From assembly GCA_023452965.1 (NCBI GenBank), contig JAEXUU010000213.1, positions 1-5,487 on the forward strand: a stretch of DNA of 5,487 bases, written 5' to 3'. A program made the position numbers and the translations under genes. Within the stretch, counting starts at the first letter, position 1. Each line of letters starts with the position of its first letter. Below the pieces are notes generated by a model. That model searched no databases. It was not told where the DNA came from and was given only the letters and a program-made list of their open reading frames with translations. Shown one piece after another: positions 1-5,487 of this stretch. Source of the stretch: Pseudomonadota bacterium (lineage in GTDB: Bacteria > Pseudomonadota > Alphaproteobacteria > Rhizobiales > Beijerinckiaceae).

Positions 1-2046
1 GAGCGAGGGCGCGCCGTTCATCCTGAGCTTCAGGCAGAGGTCGAGGCCCTTTTCGCCGGTGGTGAAGTAGTTGCGCGAGAAGCCGCCGGCCTCGATGAAA
101 GCGGCGCGCGAGAGCACGCAGCATTCCGTCGCGCCGGCCGCGACCTCCATCGGGCCGAGGCTGCCGATCGCCTCCAGCGGATAGCCGACGAAGCGGTTGT
201 AGACCCGCCGCTCCGGCCCTTCGCCTTCGAGCCAGGCGCCGGCCCAGCGGATCGAATTGTCCTCGAACAAGATGGTCGGGCTGGCGACGCAGTGCCCGCC
301 GCGGCCGCGATAGGCCCGCTCCAGCCGGCCGAGCCAGCCTGGCATGCGGATCTGCGCCGCGCCGGAGAGCAGGGCGGCCGTCTGGAAGCGGCAGGCGTGC
401 AGCCCGGCTTCGAGCGCGTCGCAGCTGTCTTCGACGCCTTCGACCAGGACGAGGCGGATCGACAGCCCGTAGAAGCGCGCCAGCCGGCGAGCTTCGGCGC
501 CGAGCCGGTCGAAGCTCTCGCCCGGTGCCGCTACGACGATCGGCAGCCTGCGCACTTCGGGATCGATGGCGAGCAGGGCGAACAGGCTGGAAAGCTCGCG
601 CTGCCGGTGGTCCAGCCCGATGACGAGGCCGAGTGCCGCATCGGCATTGAAGCTGCCGACATCATGGCTCTCGATCGCCCGCGGCGGCGCGATCTCGGCC
701 GCCTGCAAGGCCGGGGCGATCTGCTTCTCGACCACGGAGCTCGCGGTGGAAGAGCGCGGGTCGAGCAGGCCGAAGACGCGTTCGAGTGCCCGCCGGGCCG
801 GCGCGCGCCCCGGGGACAGCGGCAGGAAGGCCGGACCCTGGCCCTCGATCTCGAACTCGATATAGAGCGGCTGCCCGGGCTCCGGGATGAGCTTCGGCGC
901 GAAGACGATGAAGCCATGGCTGTTGCGCCGGCTCGCCATGGCCGGGCCGAAGCGCGGATCTTCGAGGAACGCCGCTGCGACGTCCGGGCGCGCCACGCGC
1001 GTCCAGGTCGCATCGAGCGTGCAGGACTGGTTGCCGGAGCGCAGGGTCGCGGCCACGGCCTTGTTTTCGGGGTCGAACAGCCAGCCGATGATCAGCACGC
1101 CGGTGCCCTCGACAATGGTCGCATCGTCGATGCCGGCGCGTACCGGCTGTGCGAGCAGGCAGACCGTGTCGCGCCCGTCGAAGCGCTGCGAGGCGCGCTT
1201 CAGCTTCTCGGCGGTGGCGGGCGGCGCGCTGCCGCGTTGCAGGCCGTCGCGCAGATGGCCGGGCACGGTCACCGGTTCCAGCAGGACGTGGCGCTCGTAG
1301 ACTTCGAGCGCGCGCCAGCCGTCATTGCCGCGGAAGAACAGCCGCTCGATCTCGCTGGGATGGCGGATCTCGCATTCCTCGATCAGGCCGAAGAAACCGC
1401 GCGCGCCCTCGCCGAGATCATCCCTCTCAAAGGTGCCGGCTTCCAGCATGGCCGAGGAGAGGCCGCCATGGGCGATCAGCAGCTGGGTCCGGCCGGCGGT
1501 GAAGTTCGCGGTCCAGCCCTGCACGAAGATGCTGTCGTCCTGCGGTCCCATCACCTCGACGAAGCCGCCGGGCTTGGCCACCGATTGCAGGAGCATGCCG
1601 CCGGCACGTAGCCGGCGCGGATTCGATTTGCCGGCGAGCAGCATTTCGAGCAGCCCGTCGACCACGGTCGGGAAAGACTGGCCGGCCTCGTCGGCAAGTG
1701 CGGCGAGGAAAGCCTGGAGGGGCAGGGGCTTCGGCGCCAGGATCAGCCGCAAGGGACGGCCGGGCCGGCCGAGCAGGATCGCGCCGCCGCCGGCACGGTC
1801 ATGCGAGGGGGCGGGCGCCAGGCAGAGGAAGCCGACGGCCTGCGAGGCATCGGCCTGCGGCCGGCGCCAGGTCAGCGCCATGGTCTGCGCCTTGTTGCGC
1901 GGATTGCCGTCGACCGCGACCGGCACCTTGCCGGGGATCGCGTCGCAGGCGCTCATCACCAGGATCGCGTTCTCGCCGAGCGGCGTCCAGGCGACGGTTG
2001 GTGCCGGGCTGAGCCTCGTCTGCTGGGGGATGATGACCTCGTTCAC
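1..2046 (-). CDS. Large glycosyltransferase-like protein with GT-A domain (3' end beyond window)
   Basis: The frame is open from a GTG at 2046 to the left edge: 682 codons with no stop. Residues 1-170 show no motif I know. Residues about 171-222 (VQGWTANF to GARGFFG) and 312-383 (GVLIIGWLFDPEN to RRNSHGFIVF) resemble the module of the preceding gene. Residues about 470-682 look like a family 2 GT-A domain: PGWLGRLERAY (569-579), ASPTILFEDNSIRWAG (588-603), ATECCVLSRAAFIEAGGF (639-656) and GEKGLDLCLK (664-673). These align with the same segments of the glycosyltransferase at the right edge. However, the places where the family carries nucleotide/metal aspartates read LPIVVAAPGE (501-510) and LLSGAAQIR (559-567), with no Asp. 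So it may be non-catalytic or a divergent transferase. The missing C-terminus could change this view. The gene follows the tail-anchored protein after 3 bases, with its own strong ribosome site. Confidence 0.87.
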   Translation of the reverse strand, partial: MNEVIIPQQTRLSPAPTVAWTPLGENAILVMSACDAIPGKVPVAVDGNPRNKAQTMALTWRRPQADASQAVGFLCLAPAPSHDRAGGGAILLGRPGRPLRLILAPKPLPLQAFLAALADEAGQSFPTVVDGLLEMLLAGKSNPRRLRAGGMLLQSVAKPGGFVEVMGPQDDSIFVQGWTANFTAGRTQLLIAHGGLSSAMLEAGTFERDDLGEGARGFFGLIEECEIRHPSEIERLFFRGNDGWRALEVYERHVLLEPVTVPGHLRDGLQRGSAPPATAEKLKRASQRFDGRDTVCLLAQPVRAGIDDATIVEGTGVLIIGWLFDPENKAVAATLRSGNQSCTLDATWTRVARPDVAAAFLEDPRFGPAMASRRNSHGFIVFAPKLIPEPGQPLYIEFEIEGQGPAFLPLSPGRAPARRALERVFGLLDPRSSTASSVVEKQIAPALQAAEIAPPRAIESHDVGSFNADAALGLVIGLDHRQRELSSLFALLAIDPEVRRLPIVVAAPGESFDRLGAEARRLARFYGLSIRLVLVEGVEDSCDALEAGLHACRFQTAALLSGAAQIRMPGWLGRLERAYRGRGGHCVASPTILFEDNSIRWAGAWLEGEGPERRVYNRFVGYPLEAIGSLGPMEVAAGATECCVLSRAAFIEAGGFSRNYFTTGEKGLDLCLKLRMNGAPSL

Positions 2047-2049
2047 CGC

Positions 2050-2805
2050 TCAGCCTCCGACCAGCGTCACGGCGAGCGTGGCGAAGGAGAGCAGCGCGGC
2101 GAGGCCGGAAAGGAAGCCGAGGATCACCGTGACCTGCCGGAGCGGCGCCCGCGCCTCCTTGCGGATCGCGACCAGCCGGTCGTCGAAGCTCTTCAGCGTC
2201 TGGTCGAAGCGCAGTTGGAAGACGTCGATCTCGGCGAGGCGGGCGGCGATCGCGTCCTGGCCCTCGGCCTCGCCGGACTGCTTCGCCTCCTGTTCGCGCT
2301 GGCGGTACTCGGTCAGCCGCAGGCCGAGTTCGCCGACCTTGTCGAGCAGCTCCTTCTGGGTGAGCTGCGAGCGCCTCTGCAGGACGATCAGCGCCTCGAC
2401 CCGGTCGAAGAAGCGCGCCAGCGGCACGGCGATGGCCGCCTCGGCAGCGAGCTCCGCCGGTGGCGGCAGGCGCAGTTCGAGGGCGACGCCGGTGCTCGGC
2501 GAGACGCCGATGATGACGAGATCGGCGCGCGCCGCGACCACGCTGTCGTCGAGCTCCATGGCGAAGGCGTGCCGGCCATCGCCGATGCCGTTGCGGCGCA
2601 GATCGACGCGGCTCTGATCGGCCACCACCTCCTGTACGGCGACACCGTCGCGTACCAGGCGCACGGTGAGCCGTTCTTCCGGCCTCGCCTCGTCCCAGAT
2701 CCAGCCATGCAGCCGGTTCCCGTCGAGCGCATCGACGCGGCCGTTGAGCCTTGCGGGCGCGATTTCGGTCACGGCCGCGCCTTCGGAATTCTGCGCCATC
2801 GTCAT
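2050..2805 (-). CDS. Tail-anchored coiled-coil protein with N-terminal glycan-cluster module
   Basis: I do not recognise a named family for the whole 251-residue protein. Residues 20-112 form a beta-type module with the signature GRVDALDGNRLHGWIWD (22-38), a hydrophobic/charged alternation, RVDL (66-69), then GIGDGRHAFAMEL (73-85). From memory, modules with this pattern recur in proteins of alphaproteobacterial surface-polysaccharide clusters; I know no proven function. Residues about 125-220 are charged and heptad-like, suggesting a coiled coil and oligomerisation. Residues 226-247 are hydrophobic and form one membrane helix, leaving a short VGG-like tail. Basic residues just before the helix (RKEARAPLR, 215-223) suggest that the N-terminal bulk is cytoplasmic. 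There is no signal peptide. A scaffold that holds glycosyltransferases at the membrane is a plausible guess. The start is ATG 2805, overlapping the GT4 stop. An in-frame ATG at 2799 is also possible, being 10 rather than 4 bases from GGAGG. Confidence 0.82.
   Translation of the reverse strand: MTMAQNSEGAAVTEIAPARLNGRVDALDGNRLHGWIWDEARPEERLTVRLVRDGVAVQEVVADQSRVDLRRNGIGDGRHAFAMELDDSVVAARADLVIIGVSPSTGVALELRLPPPAELAAEAAIAVPLARFFDRVEALIVLQRRSQLTQKELLDKVGELGLRLTEYRQREQEAKQSGEAEGQDAIAARLAEIDVFQLRFDQTLKSFDDRLVAIRKEARAPLRQVTVILGFLSGLAALLSFATLAVTLVGG
2054..2058 (-). promoter_or_regulatory. Ribosome binding site GGAGG for the GTG-started large gene
   Basis: On the minus strand GGAGG is followed by seven bases and then the GTG at 2046-2044. 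It lies inside the last codons of the tail-anchored protein gene. Perfect match and ideal spacing fix the GTG as the start, and the in-frame TGA at 2052-2050 rules out a longer form. Confidence 0.8.
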
Positions 2806-4055
2806 GCCGCCTCCGCCAGTTTGAGCCGGTCGAACAGCGCCAGGTGCGTCCGGGCGCAGTCTTCCATGCCGGGTGAGGGTTCGATGTTCTCAACGAGCCG
2901 CTGCCAGAGCCCGTTGTCCCCGGCCGCTCGCTGCAAGGCGGCGGCGAGGGCGGCTGGGTCGCCCGGCCGGACATGCAGCCCGTCGACGCCGTCGCGGACC
3001 ATCTCGGCCATGCCGCCGATGCCGCTGGCGATCACCGGCCGGCGATGCTGGAAGGCTTCCTGGATGACGAGGGGGGCGTTCTCGTACCAGATCGAGGGCA
3101 TCACCACCCAGTCGACCTCGGCCATCAGCTCTGCCATCTCGTCGCGGCGATAGGGCCCGCAATGGGTGACGTTGGCGCCGGCTTCGCCCAGAGCCTTCTC
3201 CAGCGCGTCGGTGAAAGCCTCGCTCTGGAACGGCGCGCCGCCATGGATGCGCAGTTCGATCCCGGTCTAGCCGGCGCCGTGCAGCAGCTTCGCCGCCTGC
3301 AGCATGGGAAGGTTGCCCTTCCACGGGTTGAGGTTGCCGAAATAGCCGAAGCGCGTGCGGGCGCCATGGGTGTGGCGATGCGGCACCGGTGTCTGCGCCG
3401 GGCGCGCATTGGCGATGACCTCGATCTTGCCCGGCGCGACGCCCCAGTTGATGTAGCGCTGGCGCAGGAAGCGGCTCGGCGCAACGAAGCGGTCGACGGC
3501 GGCAAGATGCGTTTTCAGGAAGCGCTCGCGCAGCAGGAAGCGGTCGGCGCCGATCTCGGGGAAGCAGGAATGGCAGGCAGCGGGCGTCGCGCCAGTGCAG
3601 CGCTGCTTGTCGCTCGGCCGCAGCATCAGCCCGTCATGATGGCAGATCGGATAGTAGTCGTGCAGCGTCATCACGATCGACGCCTGCGGCAGGAGGCGCC
3701 GCGCCAGCGCCAGGAATTCCGCGCCGATCAGCACGAGATGATGGACATGGATCACGTCCGGCCGGAATTCGGTCAGCAGCGCGCCGAGATCCTGCAAGGT
3801 GCCGTAATGGTCGATCTGGCTGAGATGGAAGCGGTCGAAATGGCCGCTCCACAACAGGAGGTCGCCATTCTCCCCGGTCGCCTGGAAGGCCGTGCCGGGA
3901 TGCGGCTCGCGGTGGATCGCATTGGTCGCGCCGAGGAACATGACCTCGCAACCCTCGTCGCGATAGGCCTGCGTCAGATCATGGGCGAAGATCTCGGTTC
4001 CGCCGGGATGCAGCGACGGGTGGTTGTGCGCGACGACCAGGATGCGCCGGCTCAT
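2802..4055 (-). pseudogene. Family 4 glycosyltransferase interrupted by an in-frame amber codon
   Basis: The frame would give a 417-residue GT-B glycosyltransferase, but codon 263 (3267-3269) is TAG. Before it lie the acceptor-side domain with HPGGTE (16-21), a typical GT4 glycine loop, DVIHVHH (100-106), LHDYYPICHHDG (131-142) with a cysteine cluster (C138, C153, C161, C164), VAPSRFLRQRY (191-201) and the donor-domain start FGYFGNLNPWKGN (236-248). After it, the same frame runs on without a break: IELRIHGG (266-273), the EX7E motif (E325 and E333 in WYENAPLVIQEAF), and SGIGGMAEMVRDGVDGLHV (344-362). The 262-residue product would lack most of the nucleotide-sugar domain, including EX7E, and should be inactive. 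Because everything else is conserved, the stop is either recent or a sequencing error. Readthrough or suppression is less likely, and no start with a good ribosome site follows the stop directly. The gene starts at ATG 4055, with GGAG seven bases upstream. Both ends are ATGA overlaps. Confidence 0.88.
2810..2814 (-). promoter_or_regulatory. Ribosome binding site GGAGG for the tail-anchored protein gene
   Basis: GGAGG on the minus strand lies 4 bases before the ATG at 2805 and 10 bases before the in-frame ATG at 2799. Neither spacing is ideal, so the choice between the two starts stays open. It lies in the last codons of the interrupted GT4 gene. Confidence 0.6.
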
Positions 4056-4885
4056 CGCGCCTCTCCCGGCTTCACCGCGATCAGCAGGTCCTGGTAATGC
4101 GCCGCGCTGACGCCGCGCCAATGGCCCTGGCCGAGTCGCTCGACCGCAAGTCCGGCTTGGGTGGCATGCTCCAGGAGAAAGCCGGCGTCGATCCCGGCGG
4201 CGGCCAGCGGCGCCTCTTCGATCGCGTACCAGCCCGGTCCCTCGCCCCAGCGCCGGAACTTCAATCGCTCCTGGCCGGTGCTCTGGCCGTCGAGCGCGAA
4301 GGCGGTCAGGAAAAGCCGTCCGCCTGGCGCGAGCAGACGCGCGGCCTCGTTGAGATAGACCACGAGCTCGTCCGGCGGCAGGTGCGTCGCCACCGAGGTC
4401 ATGATGATGAAATCGAAGCTCTGGTTCGGGAAGCCGAAGCGCACCTCGATCCCGGGCAGCGAGCCCTGCGGATTGTAGAGCGGATGGGCGATGTCGAGCC
4501 GCTGGAAACGGAAGCGCGGATAGGCCGGCGTGATCGTCTGGGCGCACCAGAGGATGCCATCCATGACCGGGTCGACGCCGTCATAGCTGCCGCGCTCGGG
4601 GTCGAGATATTGCGTCAGCGGCACCGCCATGCGGCCGATGCCGCAGCCGATGTCGAAGACGCGCTCATGCGGCTGCAGCCGGCCGAGCTTGACGAAATGG
4701 CCGAGGAATTCGGCGCCGATGGCGCGGTAGTCGCCGTCGCCGACGAAGATCGAATCCGGCGGCGGATGCGGCAGGAAGCGGTTGCTCTGGATCTGGCGCA
4801 TCAGGAAGTCGAGCTCGCGCTGCGCGAGCTCGCTCACCGGCGCCGGCTCCGGCGCGTTCTGTCTCAGGGCCAATGTCGCCGTCAT
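4052..4885 (-). CDS. Class I SAM-dependent methyltransferase
   Basis: A complete 277-residue protein that should transfer a methyl group from S-adenosylmethionine to an acceptor in the cytosol. The Rossmann-type motifs are in order: motif I VFDIGCGIGR (76-85), the acidic end of strand 2 in YDGVDP (101-106, D105 probably binding the ribose), post-motif II with D131 in QRLDIAH (128-134), motif IV FDFIIMTSVATHLP (157-170), and the strand-5 region EAARLLAPGGRLFLTAF (180-196). An N-terminal stretch of about 45 residues precedes the fold and may help bind the acceptor. Its length fits small sugar or lipid methyltransferases. Placed between two glycosyltransferases, it is likely to methylate a sugar of the growing glycan, but this is inferred from context; the acceptor atom is not readable. 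The ATG overlaps the upstream TGA (ATGA). The nearest purine-rich site, GGAG at 4898-4901, is 12 bases away, so translation probably relies on coupling. The stop overlaps the next gene in the same way. Confidence 0.93.
   Translation of the reverse strand: MTATLALRQNAPEPAPVSELAQRELDFLMRQIQSNRFLPHPPPDSIFVGDGDYRAIGAEFLGHFVKLGRLQPHERVFDIGCGIGRMAVPLTQYLDPERGSYDGVDPVMDGILWCAQTITPAYPRFRFQRLDIAHPLYNPQGSLPGIEVRFGFPNQSFDFIIMTSVATHLPPDELVVYLNEAARLLAPGGRLFLTAFALDGQSTGQERLKFRRWGEGPGWYAIEEAPLAAAGIDAGFLLEHATQAGLAVERLGQGHWRGVSAAHYQDLLIAVKPGEAR
4063..4067 (-). promoter_or_regulatory. Ribosome binding site GGGAG for the GT4 gene
   Basis: Read on the minus strand, the sequence GGGAGAGGCGCG directly precedes the ATG at 4055-4053, with GGAG seven bases from it. 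It sits within the 3' end of the methyltransferase gene and supports the 4-base-overlap start. Confidence 0.65.
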
Positions 4886-5487
4886 GCCGCTGTCGCTCTC
4901 CGGAGGTTGGCGCGGGAAAAGAACTGGGGCTCGCGCGGCAGGCTCTGCTCTGGCAGCGCCTGTTCCGGCAGCTCTGCGGCGGGGCCGTCGAAGGCCGCCA
5001 TCAGCGCCTCGATCTGGCGGTCCCAGCGCCGGGTCTGGAGCCAGGCATTGTGCTGGGAGGCGACGCCGCGGGTGTAATCGGTGCTCTTCGAGATCGACTG
5101 CCGCTCGAGATGGTAGAGCGCGACGCTGGGCACATAGACGACGCCGAGCCCGGCCCGGCCGATCTTCAGGCAGAGGTCGCTGTCCTCGTAGTCGCCGATG
5201 ACATAGCCGTCGTCGAAGCCGCCGATCTCCATGAACAGGGCCCGCGGCAGCACCACGCAGGCACCGGTGACGCCGGGCACCGGCCGCTCGGCATTGGCCG
5301 GACCGTAATGGCTCGGCATGCCCTTGAAGTAATGATGGTTGAGCCAGGTGCCTTTGCTGTCGCGCTTGAAGAAGAGCCCGGCGTGCTGCAGCGAGCCATC
5401 GTCATAGAGCAGCTTCGGGCCGACTGCGCCGATGCGGTTGCCGCGGTCGAGCCTGCGCACCAATGCAGGCAGCCAGCCGTCCCCGGT
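4882..5487 (-). CDS. Family 2 glycosyltransferase, C-terminal part (5' end beyond window)
   Basis: This is the C-terminal 201 residues of a GT-A fold glycosyltransferase, an enzyme class that transfers a sugar from a nucleotide donor, probably at the cytoplasmic membrane during surface glycan assembly. The frame is open to the right edge, so the N-terminal half, with the DxD metal site, lies outside. Visible here are a GWLPALV segment (residues 5-10), IGAVGPKLLYDDGSLQHAG (19-37), the acceptor-side TGACVVLPR followed by GGFDD (74-93), GDYEDSDLCLK (98-108), which carries the family's catalytic acidic pair E101/D102, and the late YHLERQS (125-131). These match the usual order of family 2 motifs, so this end looks intact. 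A proline/glutamine-rich tail with LPEQALPEQSLP (173-184) follows the catalytic fold. The TGA overlaps the methyltransferase ATG as ATGA. A TTG at 5461-5463 is an internal codon, not the start. Donor and acceptor are unknown. Confidence 0.93.
   Translation of the reverse strand, partial: TGDGWLPALVRRLDRGNRIGAVGPKLLYDDGSLQHAGLFFKRDSKGTWLNHHYFKGMPSHYGPANAERPVPGVTGACVVLPRALFMEIGGFDDGYVIGDYEDSDLCLKIGRAGLGVVYVPSVALYHLERQSISKSTDYTRGVASQHNAWLQTRRWDRQIEALMAAFDGPAAELPEQALPEQSLPREPQFFSRANLRRATAA

Noticed and set aside
292..1611. Plus-strand open frame of about 439 codons antisense to the large gene
   Set aside because: It lies opposite a frame with recognisable GT-A motifs and its translation is low-complexity, rich in Arg, Ala, Gly and Glu, with no motif. 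Such shadow frames are common in GC-rich DNA.
2802..3137. Separate gene for the C-terminal half of the GT4 enzyme starting at ATG 3137
   Set aside because: It would begin inside the donor domain, lacking the IELRIHGG strand just after the stop, and it has only a weak ribosome site. It is better read as the tail of the interrupted gene.
3267..4547. Minus-strand frame starting at 4547 as a longer glycosyltransferase
   Set aside because: The part above 4055 lies within the methyltransferase gene and has no motif. The true start is ATG 4055, with a good ribosome site and MSRRILVVAHNHPSLHPGG matching the family N-terminus.
1801..5077. Long plus-strand open frames at 1801-3153, 2973-4097 and 4097-5077
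   Set aside because: Each is antisense to a gene with clear family motifs, crosses gene junctions, and gives unfolded-looking Arg/Ala/Asp-rich translations. They mirror the codon bias of the minus-strand genes.
1..5487. Promoters, terminators, RNA genes, CRISPR or mobile-element ends
   Set aside because: The window is coding apart from 3 bases, and I saw no hairpin followed by a T-run, no tRNA-like arms, no inverted terminal repeats and no regularly spaced repeats.

Overview
The window is GC-rich and almost wholly coding. All five genes lie on the minus strand, so in transcription order they run from high to low coordinates. Base composition, codon use (strong G/C at third positions) and the protein families suggest an alphaproteobacterium, most likely of the Hyphomicrobiales type. 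This is inference from style; no taxonomic marker gene is present.

Layout in transcription order: (1) the C-terminal part of a family 2 (GT-A) glycosyltransferase, cut by the right edge (4882-5487); (2) a complete class I SAM-dependent methyltransferase (4052-4885); (3) a family 4 (GT-B) glycosyltransferase (2802-4055) whose frame is interrupted by one in-frame amber codon at 3267-3269; (4) a 251-residue protein with an N-terminal beta-type module, a coiled coil and one C-terminal membrane segment (2050-2805); (5) a large protein with a GTG start, two module-like regions and a GT-A-like domain, cut by the left edge (1-2046). The first three junctions are ATGA overlaps of 4 bases. At the fourth, a stop codon, one codon and a GTG start follow one another in the same frame, with a GGAGG ribosome binding site. 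Only 3 bases (2047-2049) lie between genes, so there is no stretch over 300 bases without a gene. I see no promoter, terminator, RNA gene, mobile element, repeat array or CRISPR.

Together this looks like an internal piece of a translationally coupled operon that builds or decorates a cell-surface glycan (O-antigen, capsule or a glycosylated surface protein): sugar transferases, a methyltransferase that could cap or modify a sugar, and a membrane-anchored accessory protein. The glycan and the substrates cannot be read from the sequence. The points most worth attention are the nonsense codon in the GT4 gene, a module shared by the two last genes, and the apparent loss of catalytic aspartates in the large GT-A-like protein.
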